DNA from: Rhizobacter sp. AJA081-3
Lineage (GTDB): Bacteria; Pseudomonadota; Gammaproteobacteria; Burkholderiales; Burkholderiaceae_C
Assembly: GCF_017795745.1 (NCBI RefSeq)
Contig: NZ_CP059067.1
Location: 4,154,001-4,218,000 of the forward strand
Length of the DNA stretch: 64,000 nt
Direction of reading: 5' to 3'
Position numbers and translations under genes: made by a program. Positions 54,314-62,286 of this stretch are shown here, one piece after another (the stretch's first letter is position 1; every line of letters begins with the position of its first letter). The notes under the pieces are model-generated. The model was given only the letters and a program-made list of their open reading frames with translations. It searched no databases and was not told where the DNA came from.

Positions 54314-55129
54314 TTACTTGACGGCGCCGAAGGTCAGGCCCTGGACGAGCTGCTTCTGGCTGAACCAGCCGACCACGACGATGGGCGCGATGGCCATCAG
54401 CGAGGCGGCCGACAACTTGGCCCAGAACAGGCCCTCGGGGCTGGAGTACGAGGCGATCAGCGTGGCCAGCGTGCCGGCCTTGGCCGAGCTGAGGTTGAGC
54501 GACCAGAAGGCCTCGTTCCAGCTCAGCACCAGGCACAGCAGGCCGGTGGAGGAGAGCGTGCCCATCGCCAGCGGCCGGATCACGTGCAGGAACTCGAGCC
54601 AGACGTTGGCGCCATCCATGCGTGCGGCCTCCAGGATGTCCGGCGGAATATCCTTGAAGCCCGAGTACAGCATCCACACCATGATCGGCAGGTTGGACAG
54701 CGTGAAGACGATGATGAGTGCCGTCAGCGAGTCCAGCAGGCCCGCGGTCTGCGCCATCACGTAGATCGGCACGAGCGCGCCCACCGCCGGCATCATCTTG
54801 GTCGACAGCATCCACATCAGGATGTCGCGCGTCTTCTTCGTGCGGAAGAAGGCCATCGAGTACGCCGCCGGCGCGGCGATCAGCAGGCCCAGCAGGGTCG
54901 ACACGACGCTGGTGATGACGGAGTTCTTCGCGAACAGGAAGTAGTCGCTGCGTTCGTCGACCTCGTGGAAGCTCTCCATCGTCGGCGTGAAGAAGAGTTG
55001 CGGCGGGATCGCGATGGCCTGCTGCTCGGTCTTGAAGGCGGTGATCACCAGCCAGATGAGCGGGAAGACGATCAGCAGGGTGATGCTCCAGGCCGCCAGC
55101 GTGCGAACGATCAGTGCAAGGTGCTTCAT
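54314..55129 (-). CDS. polyol ABC importer permease 2 (SmoG/MalG type)
   Basis: The 271-residue permease has six helices and the cytosolic EAA loop (EAARMDGANVWLEFLHVIRPLA). It is of the MalG/UgpE class (TEQQAIAIPPQLFF, MLSTKMMPAVGALVPIYV). I chose the ATG with a GGAG site eight bases upstream over an upstream GTG. It pairs with the permease upstream to form the transmembrane channel. Confidence 0.95.
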   Translation of the reverse strand: MKHLALIVRTLAAWSITLLIVFPLIWLVITAFKTEQQAIAIPPQLFFTPTMESFHEVDERSDYFLFAKNSVITSVVSTLLGLLIAAPAAYSMAFFRTKKTRDILMWMLSTKMMPAVGALVPIYVMAQTAGLLDSLTALIIVFTLSNLPIMVWMLYSGFKDIPPDILEAARMDGANVWLEFLHVIRPLAMGTLSSTGLLCLVLSWNEAFWSLNLSSAKAGTLATLIASYSSPEGLFWAKLSAASLMAIAPIVVVGWFSQKQLVQGLTFGAVK

Positions 55130-55146
55130 GGTGATCACTCCAGGCG

Positions 55147-56004
55147 TCAGTCGAGGTTCTTGCCGATCATGCGGATCAGGAACACCGCGGCGATGTTGGC
55201 GAGCACGACGGCGAACAGCGCGCCGGCCGAGGCCACGCCGACGTCGAAGTTCATCAGCGCCTGCTTGAAGATCAGGAAGGCGACGTTGGTGCTCTCGTTA
55301 CCGGGCCCGCCGCCGGTGGTGGTGAAGATCTCGGCGAACACGCTCATGAGGAAGATCATCTCGATCATCACGACCACGGCGATCGGCCGGCCCAGGTGCG
55401 GCAGCGTGAGGAACCAGAACTTCTGCAGCGCGTTGGCGCCGTCCATGCCGGCGGCCTCCATCTGATCGCGGTCCAGGCTCTGCAGCGAGGTGATGAAGAT
55501 CAGGCAGGCGAAGGGCAGCCACTGCCAGGCCACCATCAGGATCACCGAGAACAGCGGGTGGTCGGTGAGCCAGTCCACCGGCGTGGCGCCGAAGAAGATC
55601 GCCACCTGCGCGAGCACGCCGTACACCGGGTTCATCATCATGTGTTTCCACAGCAGCGCGTTGGCCGTGGGCATGACGAAGAAGGGCGAGATCAGCAGCA
55701 CGCGCACGATGCCGCGGCCGGGAAACGACTCGTTGACCAGCAGCGCCAGCGCCACGCCCAGGATCACCGTGATGGCGATCACCGAGCCGAGCAGCATCAG
55801 CGTGTTCAGCACCGACGGGCCGAAGTCGGGGTCGGTGACGAAGTACTCGAAGTTCGCCAGGCCGATGAAGTCCTTCGGCCCGGGCTGCATCAGGTTGTAG
55901 CGCACGACCGAGAAGTACAGCGTCATCGCCAGCGGCACGATCATCCACAGGAAGAGCGTGACCACCGCAGGCGCCATCAGCGCGCGGGGAAGCAATCTGT
56001 TCAT
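55147..56004 (-). CDS. polyol ABC importer permease 1 (SmoF/MalF type)
   Basis: The 285-residue permease has six helices and the EAA motif (MEAAGMDGANALQKFWFLTLPHLG). The N-terminus is a simple single-helix start, without the large periplasmic loop of E. coli MalF. Segments SPFFVMPTANALLWKHMMMNP and TTGGGPGNESTNVAF are characteristic of the polyol (mannitol/sorbitol) subgroup. Confidence 0.95.
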   Translation of the reverse strand: MNRLLPRALMAPAVVTLFLWMIVPLAMTLYFSVVRYNLMQPGPKDFIGLANFEYFVTDPDFGPSVLNTLMLLGSVIAITVILGVALALLVNESFPGRGIVRVLLISPFFVMPTANALLWKHMMMNPVYGVLAQVAIFFGATPVDWLTDHPLFSVILMVAWQWLPFACLIFITSLQSLDRDQMEAAGMDGANALQKFWFLTLPHLGRPIAVVVMIEMIFLMSVFAEIFTTTGGGPGNESTNVAFLIFKQALMNFDVGVASAGALFAVVLANIAAVFLIRMIGKNLD

Positions 56005-56067
56005 GGCGTGGGCCCTCAGAAAGCCAAGCAGTCGCCGCGGAACCGGCTCTGCCGGGCCGCTGGCGGC

Positions 56068-56106
56068 GCCCCCCTGGGGGGGAGCGCCGCAGGCGCTTCG
56101 GGGGGG
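56068..56106. repeat. GC-rich hairpin element in the binding-protein/permease spacer
   Basis: The 102-bp gap holds a C-run and G-run pair (CCCCCC...GGGGGGG) next to AGCGCC-GCA-GGCGCT (56083-56097) and another G-run. The same GCGCCGCAGGCGCTTCGGGGGG type of sequence is a familiar dispersed intergenic repeat in Burkholderiales. In the mRNA it would form a stable stem after the binding-protein stop, which commonly raises the binding protein over the permeases. Confidence 0.6.
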
Positions 56107-57411
56107 CTACTTGTAGTAGCCGCCCTTGCGCATCTCCCGGTCCGCCGCGGCCTGAGAGGCCTTGAGCGCCGCGTCGACCGTCACCTTGCCGGACAGGGCC
56201 GCGCTCATCTGCTGCCCCACCGCAATGCCAATCGCCTGGAACTCCGGGATGGCCGCGAACTGCACGCCCACGTACGGGCTCTTGGGCAACGTGCTGTCGT
56301 TCGGGTTGGCGCTGTCGATGGCCTTCTTCTCGGCCTCGGCGAACTTGGCGGCCTTCAGGAACTCCGGGTTCGCGTAGGTCGACTTGCGCGTGCCGGTGGG
56401 CACCGCCGCCCAGCCCTTCTCCTTGGCGACCAGGTTGATGTAGTCCTTCGAGGTCGCCCACGAGACGAACTTCTGCGCGTCGGCCGCATTCTTGGTGCTC
56501 GCCGGGATCGCCAGCGCCCAGGCCCACAGCCAGTTGGCGCCCTTGGCGGTGACGGCCTGCGGGCCCTGCGCGAAGGCCACCTTGTCGGCCACCTTGCTCT
56601 GCTTCGGATCGGTGATGAACGAGGCTGCGATGGTGGCGTCGATCCACATGCCGCACTTGCCTTCGTTGTACAGCGCCAGGATCTCGTTGAAGCTGTTCGC
56701 GCTCGAGCCGGGCGGGCCGTACTTCTTCAGCAGGTCGACGTAGAAGGTGACCGCGTCCTTCCAGGGCTTGCTCTCGAGCTGCGGTTTCCACGACATGTCG
56801 AACCACTGCGCGCCGAAGCTGTTGGCCATGGTCGTCAGGAAGGCCATGTTGTCGCCCCAGCCCGGCTTGCCGCGCAGGCAGATGCCGTACACGCCGGCCT
56901 TCGGGTCGTGGATCTTGGCGGCGGCGCTGCGCACGTCCTCCCAGGTCGGGCGCTCGGCGAAGGTGATGCCGGCTTTGTCGGTCAGGTCCTTGCGGTACAT
57001 GAGCATCGAACTCTCGCCGTAGAAGGGCGCGGCGTAGAGCTTGCCGTCCACCGACAGGCCGTTGCGCATGGCCGGCAGCAGGTCGTCGACGTCGTAGGCG
57101 GCGTCGGTCTTGAGTTCGTTGAGCCAGCCCTTCTTGCCCCAGATCGGCGTCTCGTACATGCCGATGGTCATGACGTCGAACTGGCCGCCCTTGGTGGCGA
57201 TGTCGGTGGTGACGCGCGAGCGCAGCGTGCCCTCTTCGAGCGTCACCCACTTCAGCTTGATGCCGGGGTTGGCCTTCTCGAAGTGCGGCGTGAGCTTCTG
57301 CATCTCGATCATGTGGCCGTTGTTGACGGTGGCGATGACGAGCTCGCCAGCGGACACCGCGAACGCGGCGCCCAGGCCGAAGATCAGCGAAAGGGAAGCC
57401 TTCAGCTTCAT
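56107..57411 (-). CDS. polyol ABC importer solute-binding protein (SmoE/MtlE type)
   Basis: The 434-residue extracellular binding protein has a signal peptide (LSLIFGLGAAFAVSA-GE) and a family-1 sugar-binding fold (MIEMQKLTPHFEKANPGIKLKWV, MYRKDLTDKAGITF, CGMWIDATIAASF). It is similar to sorbitol/mannitol-binding proteins. It is the first gene of the operon, with a strong AAGGAG site. It is divergent from zwf across a 309-bp control region. Confidence 0.94.
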   Translation of the reverse strand: MKLKASLSLIFGLGAAFAVSAGELVIATVNNGHMIEMQKLTPHFEKANPGIKLKWVTLEEGTLRSRVTTDIATKGGQFDVMTIGMYETPIWGKKGWLNELKTDAAYDVDDLLPAMRNGLSVDGKLYAAPFYGESSMLMYRKDLTDKAGITFAERPTWEDVRSAAAKIHDPKAGVYGICLRGKPGWGDNMAFLTTMANSFGAQWFDMSWKPQLESKPWKDAVTFYVDLLKKYGPPGSSANSFNEILALYNEGKCGMWIDATIAASFITDPKQSKVADKVAFAQGPQAVTAKGANWLWAWALAIPASTKNAADAQKFVSWATSKDYINLVAKEKGWAAVPTGTRKSTYANPEFLKAAKFAEAEKKAIDSANPNDSTLPKSPYVGVQFAAIPEFQAIGIAVGQQMSAALSGKVTVDAALKASQAAADREMRKGGYYK

Positions 57412-57720
57412 GGTCTTGTCTCCTTGTGTGGTTCGAGTCCCGGTGACGATGGTCACGACGGCAGCGGAAATTTAGTGGCCGGACCATCCGCCTGTTGATA
57501 CTCTGCGGGCCGTGCTCTGTACTTCTTTGCACCAATCCCTAGTGTTTTCCCGCGGTTCCTGCAACCAGCGTCGTTGAAAGCCAAGGCGCGCGAGCCTCGC
57601 CGTAACTCCAGGCCGCACGGCCGGCCGCCACTGGGCTCGCATTGACCGACCCAAGAAACTCATGCATCATGAGAACTGAAACTTAGTTACGTCGCCCGGT
57701 TCGGCGCCGGGTTCATCGAT
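57412..57720. promoter_or_regulatory. divergent control region, polyol operon / zwf
   Basis: No gene is seen in these 309 bases. Toward zwf, TTGACC (57642-57647) and CATCAT (57665-57670) are spaced by 17 bases as a sigma-70-like promoter. Immediately after lies TGAAACTTAGTTACG (57677-57691), an imperfect palindrome resembling HexR-type sites and placed at the expected +1. Near the polyol gene start, GTGAC-GATG-GTCAC (57443-57456) is a perfect small inverted repeat. GGAAATTTAGTGGCC (57466-57480) echoes the zwf site. Confidence 0.5.
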
Positions 57721-59166
57721 ATGTCCTTCGACCTCGTCTTCTTCGGCGGCACCGGCGACCTCACCTGGCGAAAGCTGATGCCGGCACTGTTCCAGGCATG
57801 GCGCCACGGCAAGCTGCCCACGGGCGGCCGCATCCTCTCGGTCGCCCGCGACGAACGCAGCGACGACGACTACCGTGCGTTCATCAAGGAGCGCTTCGTC
57901 GAGGTGGAGAGCGCCAAGCGCCCGAGCGACGAGGAGTTCGCCCGCTTCGCCGACATGCTGCATTACCGGCGCATGGACCTCTCGCTGCCCGAGCACTATG
58001 CTGGCCTGAAGGCCTGGGTCGACGAGCGCCAGGCCGACACGGTGGTGCTGTTCCTGGCCACCAGCCCGCACCTCTTCCCGCAGATCTGCGAGCAGCTCGG
58101 CAAGGTCGGCCTGAACGGGCCGAACGTGCGCGTGGTGCTCGAGAAGCCGCTCGGCCACGACTTGGCCAGCGCGCAGGAGATCAACCGCGTGGTGCGCGGC
58201 GCCTTCACCGAGACGCAGGCGCTGCGCATCGACCACTACCTGGGCAAGGCGGCGGTGCAGAACCTGATGGCGCTGCGCTTCGGCAACGCCCTGTTCGAGC
58301 CGCTGTGGCGCCGCGAGAGCATCGCCAACATCCAGATCACGCTGGCCGAGAGCATCGGCGTGGGCACGCGCGGCGACTTCTACGACCGCACCGGCGCGCT
58401 GCGCGACATGATCCAGAACCACGCGCTGCAGCTGCTGACGATGGTGGCGATGGAGCCACCCAGCCGCAACGACGCCGACGCGATCCGCGACGAGAAGCTC
58501 AAGGTGCTGCGCTCGCTCAAGCCCTTCACCGACGAGAGCGTGGCGCGCGACGTGGTGCGCGGCCAGTACCGCGCCGGCAATTGCGACGGCAGCCCGGCAC
58601 TGGCCTACCTCGAGGAGGTGAAGGTGCCGCCGGGCAGCCAGACCGAGACCTTCGTCGCGCTGCGCACCGAGATCCAGAACTGGCGCTGGGCCGGCGTGCC
58701 CTTCTACCTGCGCACCGGCAAGCGGCTGGCGGCGCGCGATGCGCAGATCGTCGTCAACTTCCGGCCCACGCCGCACAGCATCTTCCCGGGCCTGAACCAG
58801 CCGAACAAGCTGGTCATCAAGCTGCAGCCGGAAGACGGCCTGGAACTGCACCTGCTGGCCGCCAAGGGCTCGGGGCAGAGCGACGCGCTGGCGCCGGTGT
58901 TCCTCGACCTCGACTTCGACAAGGCCTTCGCCGAGAACCGCGTCGGCGGCTACGAACGCCTGCTGCTCGACGCCATCGCCGGCAAGCTCAACCTGTTCGT
59001 GCGCAGCGACGAGCAGGAGCAGGCCTGGCGCTGGGTGGAGCCCATCCTGAATGCCTGGACACGCGACAGCACCGGCCCGCGGCCCTACGCCGCCGGCACC
59101 TGGGGCCCGGCCGCCGCCAGCGCACTCGTCGCCCGCGACGGCTTCGCCTGGGCCGAAGAGCAGTGA
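57721..59166 (+). CDS. zwf: glucose-6-phosphate 1-dehydrogenase
   Basis: Zwf oxidises glucose-6-P to 6-phosphogluconolactone, the entry to the pentose-phosphate and Entner-Doudoroff pathways. The 481-residue enzyme has the NADP fold VFFGGTGDLTWRKL (the family more often reads GASGDL), EKPLGHDL, and the active-site RIDHYLGK. The C-terminal region ends in AWAEEQ. Its stop overlaps a possible hexR GTG start, so zwf-hexR is an operon under its own regulator. Confidence 0.96.
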   Translation: MSFDLVFFGGTGDLTWRKLMPALFQAWRHGKLPTGGRILSVARDERSDDDYRAFIKERFVEVESAKRPSDEEFARFADMLHYRRMDLSLPEHYAGLKAWVDERQADTVVLFLATSPHLFPQICEQLGKVGLNGPNVRVVLEKPLGHDLASAQEINRVVRGAFTETQALRIDHYLGKAAVQNLMALRFGNALFEPLWRRESIANIQITLAESIGVGTRGDFYDRTGALRDMIQNHALQLLTMVAMEPPSRNDADAIRDEKLKVLRSLKPFTDESVARDVVRGQYRAGNCDGSPALAYLEEVKVPPGSQTETFVALRTEIQNWRWAGVPFYLRTGKRLAARDAQIVVNFRPTPHSIFPGLNQPNKLVIKLQPEDGLELHLLAAKGSGQSDALAPVFLDLDFDKAFAENRVGGYERLLLDAIAGKLNLFVRSDEQEQAWRWVEPILNAWTRDSTGPRPYAAGTWGPAAASALVARDGFAWAEEQ

Positions 59167-59171
59167 GCGGC

Positions 59172-60041
59172 ATGCTCGACCGCATCAAGGCCTCCATCCC
59201 CGCCCTGCCGCCCGCCGAGCAGCGCGTGGCCAAGCTGCTGCTGGCGGACCCGCGTGCCTTCGCGACACTGCCGGTGGTCGAGCTCGCCGAGCGTTCGCAC
59301 GTCAGCAAGCCGACGGTGGTGCGCTTTTGCCGCAGCGTCGGTTACGACGGTCTGGCCGACTTCAAGCGCAAGCTGGCCGGCAGCGTCAACGAAGGCGTGC
59401 CCTTCGTGCACCGTGCGGTGGACGAAGACGACAAGACCTCCGACATCGTCGTCAAGGTGATCGACAACGCGGTGAGCGCGCTGCTCAAGTACCGCAACGA
59501 CGCTGCCAGCCATGCCTTCGAGCGCGCCATCGTGGCGCTCACCGAGGCCGGCAAGGGCGGCCGGCGCATCGAGTTCTACGGCGTGGGCAACTCGGGCATC
59601 GTCGCGCAGGACGCGCAGCACAAGTTCTTCCGCCTTGGCGTGAACGCGGCTGCGGTGAGCGACAGCCATGTGCAGGTGATGAGCGCCACGATGCTGGCGC
59701 CGGGCGACTGCGCGGTGATCATCAGCAACTCCGGACGCAGCCGCGACCTCGTCGACGTGGCCGAGATTGCCCGCCGCAAGGGCGCCACGCTGATCGTCGT
59801 GACCGCCAGCGGCAGCCCGCTGGCGCAGATGGCGCAGGGCGGCGCGAACCAGATCCTGCTCGCAGTCGACCACCCGGAAGACTACGACCGCTACAGCCCG
59901 ATGGTGTCGCGCCTGCTGCACCTGATGGTGATCGACATCCTGACCACCGCGGTGGCGCTGCGCCTGCCCGGCGAGCTGCGGCCGATGCTGCAGGAGATCA
60001 AGAAGAACCTGCGCGCCAAGCGCTACGCGCGGCCGGAGTAG
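59172..60041 (+). CDS. hexR: RpiR-family regulator HexR
   Basis: HexR represses central carbon genes and is released by 2-keto-3-deoxy-6-phosphogluconate in studied proteobacteria. The 289-residue protein begins MLDRIKASIPALPPAEQRVA. The HTH (HVSKPTVVRFCRSVGYDGLAD) is followed by a SIS sugar-phosphate domain (IEFYGVGNSG, VIISNSGRSRDLV). A GTG nine bases upstream at 59163 would overlap the zwf stop and is an alternative. Its 3' end overlaps the convergent Wzi-like gene by 44 bp. Confidence 0.92.
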   Translation: MLDRIKASIPALPPAEQRVAKLLLADPRAFATLPVVELAERSHVSKPTVVRFCRSVGYDGLADFKRKLAGSVNEGVPFVHRAVDEDDKTSDIVVKVIDNAVSALLKYRNDAASHAFERAIVALTEAGKGGRRIEFYGVGNSGIVAQDAQHKFFRLGVNAAAVSDSHVQVMSATMLAPGDCAVIISNSGRSRDLVDVAEIARRKGATLIVVTASGSPLAQMAQGGANQILLAVDHPEDYDRYSPMVSRLLHLMVIDILTTAVALRLPGELRPMLQEIKKNLRAKRYARPE

Positions 60042-61371
60042 GCACGAGCCGCTCGAGCGGTACCTGCCAGCGCAGCTGCGCTGCACTGCGACGGCCCAGC
60101 GCATCGCGCCAGTGCGACAGCGTCAGGCCGAGGCGGAAACCCTGTGGCAGCAGCACCTGCAGATCGGCATCGAGGCCGCGCACCGAGCCTGCGACACGCA
60201 GGGTCGGCGTCGGCGACAGAGCGCTGCCGCCATGCGCCATGAGCAGCACGCGCAGCGGGCCCCGATCCAGCTGCATCCCCGCAGTCAGCAGCTTCACGTC
60301 GCCACCGGCAGGGTGACCCAGCGGATCGCCGCGCTGCACATAGCCAGCCGCATAGAGCGGGTGGCGGTAGGCCGTGCCCGTCGACGGGTGCCCGAAGGCG
60401 CCGCCGGCCGTGGTGTTCGCCGCTTCGGCGAACAGGTTCAGCGACGCGACGCCATCGAGCGCAGCGCTCAGTTCGGCACCCACGGAGCCAAGGTAGCGGC
60501 TGGGCAGTTGGTGGGCCTCGTCCTCGCCGATGGCCTGGCCATGCAGCGCAATGGCCTGCCGTTCGTCCAGCTGCAGCGTGTAGCGCAGGTCGAAGCCGCC
60601 CAGCTGGTTGCCGGGTTCGATGCCGCTGCCGCTGCCGAAGTTGTCCGCGCCTGCGATGCTGCGCAGCAGGCTGGGCAGCGACTCCGAACGACCGGCACCG
60701 CCCCACTGCATGACGCGCGAGGCACCGATCTCCAGGCCATCCAGCGGCTGGACCTCCAGGCGAGCGCCGAGCAGCTTGACCTGGCCCGGCCCGGTCGCGT
60801 TGGAGAGCTGGCCGGCGAACACGTCGGCCCGCCACGAGCCCAGCCACGACAGGGCTGGCAGCCCGAACGGCACGGTCGAGGTCTTGCGCCAGCCGATGGC
60901 GGGCACGGCGCGCGCACCACCATCGAGGATCAGGCTGCCGATGCGCGACGGCCCCCAGTGGCGGCGCTGCACCGAGACATAGGCCCGCCCGGGGCCGACC
61001 GGCACGCTCAACGAGCTGCCGTCGAGATCGAAGCGGCCATCGCGGCGATCGAGCGCGAAACCGCCGAGCTGCCAGCGCCAGCCGGCCGCGTCACCCCCGG
61101 CGAGGCGCCATTGCGCCCCCGTGCCGCCACGCAGCGGCCGTGCCAGGAAGTCCGGCCCCACGGGATGCAGCGGGCCGGCGGCCAGGGTGAGTTCCGCCGT
61201 CGACACAGGCTCGGCGTCGAGCCCCGCCAAGGTCACGCGCTCGCGCTGCGTGCGATGTCCTATCGCGTCGTCGTCGGCACGGACCGGCCCGACGAGCGCG
61301 AGCGCACCCGCAGCAACGGCGAGGACCCAGCGCACGATGCGGCCACGCCGGGAGCGGCAGGGACGGCTCAT
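59998..61371 (-). CDS. Wzi-like outer-membrane capsule-assembly protein
   Basis: The 457-residue protein has a signal peptide (VRWVLAVAAGALALVGPVRA) and a beta-barrel pattern. The stretch RRHWGPSRIGSLILDGGARAV matches the Wzi landmark (HWGP...SLILS-N-ARP). Repeating amphipathic strands and a final aromatic-poor tail follow. Wzi anchors capsule polysaccharide at the surface; related proteins occur in exopolysaccharide loci. No other capsule genes are in the window. The ATG fits the signal peptide; an upstream TTG is rejected. Confidence 0.85.
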   Translation of the reverse strand: MSRPCRSRRGRIVRWVLAVAAGALALVGPVRADDDAIGHRTQRERVTLAGLDAEPVSTAELTLAAGPLHPVGPDFLARPLRGGTGAQWRLAGGDAAGWRWQLGGFALDRRDGRFDLDGSSLSVPVGPGRAYVSVQRRHWGPSRIGSLILDGGARAVPAIGWRKTSTVPFGLPALSWLGSWRADVFAGQLSNATGPGQVKLLGARLEVQPLDGLEIGASRVMQWGGAGRSESLPSLLRSIAGADNFGSGSGIEPGNQLGGFDLRYTLQLDERQAIALHGQAIGEDEAHQLPSRYLGSVGAELSAALDGVASLNLFAEAANTTAGGAFGHPSTGTAYRHPLYAAGYVQRGDPLGHPAGGDVKLLTAGMQLDRGPLRVLLMAHGGSALSPTPTLRVAGSVRGLDADLQVLLPQGFRLGLTLSHWRDALGRRSAAQLRWQVPLERLVPTPAARSAWRAGSS

Positions 61372-61485
61372 GTGGCCCACGCTAACGTCTTGGGCGTGCA
61401 ACAGTCCACCGCCGGTAACCTTTCATAACCCCTGCGCGAGGCGGCGCAGGCTGGAATCGCGGGCATTGCAGTTCCTCACCACCCC

Positions 61486-62286
61486 ATGCGCCCGACCCTT
61501 GCACCCCTTGCCTTTGCACTTTCCTCGCTCGCCTTTGCCGCCCACGCGCAGACGGCCGACAACCCGGTGACGGGCAAGGCGCTGTTCGAGAACACGCCCG
61601 GCACCTCCGGCAAGGCCGGCATCACGATGAGCTGCCCGGCCTGCCATGGCAGCGTGCAGGATCGACGCATCGCGATCAGCTCGGCCACCGGCGGCGCCGC
61701 CGACAGCAATGCCGACATCAGCTTCGACGCGGCGATGACCCGCTTCACGCAGGCGCTGACCAACCAGCCCGACATGCGGCCTTTCCAGGCCCTCGATCTG
61801 CAACAGGTGCGCAACATCGCCGCCTACATGGCCGACACGCCGAAGACCACGCCCACCAGCGAGACCCAGCTGAACTTCAGCGCGGCGCTGACCGGCAACT
61901 CGGCAGCACAGACGGTGACCCTCAGGCACTCGACCGCAGTGAACGAAAACCTGCAGGTGACCAGCGTGGCAGCGGTGGGTACCGGCGCGGCCAACTTCGT
62001 GCTCGGCAAGGCGGGCTGCGAAGGTGTGACGCTGACGCCGGCCAACAGCTGCTCGATCACGGTGACCTACGCACCCAGCACCAGCGTCGTGTCCACCCCC
62101 GACCTCGTGTTCACGATGAAGCAGGGCGCCTCGACGACCACCTTCGAGCGCGTGCTGTTCCTCAATGGCAGCATCGCCTCCACCACGCCGCCGGCCGACG
62201 AGAGCGGCGGTGGCGCCCTCGGCCTGGGCTGGCTGGCCGCGCTCGGCGGGGCGGTGGCCGCGCTGGCCCGGCGCCGCCGCGCCTGA
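61486..62286 (+). CDS. secreted cytochrome c with Ig-like domain and GlyGly-CTERM-like sorting tail
   Basis: The 266-residue protein has a signal peptide (AFALSSLAFAAHA-Q) and a single heme motif CPACH (50-54). A Met in IAAYMADTP is a candidate axial ligand. A beta-rich domain (about 125-230, NFSAALTGNSAAQTVTLRHST and NSCSITVTYAP) resembles choice-of-anchor or ASPM-type Ig-like domains. The end is GGGALGLGWLAALGG followed by a basic RRRRA. That Gly-rich, helix, Arg-cluster layout resembles GlyGly-CTERM rhombosortase signals. The gene ends abutting the uvrA stop. Confidence 0.82.
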   Translation: MRPTLAPLAFALSSLAFAAHAQTADNPVTGKALFENTPGTSGKAGITMSCPACHGSVQDRRIAISSATGGAADSNADISFDAAMTRFTQALTNQPDMRPFQALDLQQVRNIAAYMADTPKTTPTSETQLNFSAALTGNSAAQTVTLRHSTAVNENLQVTSVAAVGTGAANFVLGKAGCEGVTLTPANSCSITVTYAPSTSVVSTPDLVFTMKQGASTTTFERVLFLNGSIASTTPPADESGGGALGLGWLAALGGAVAALARRRRA

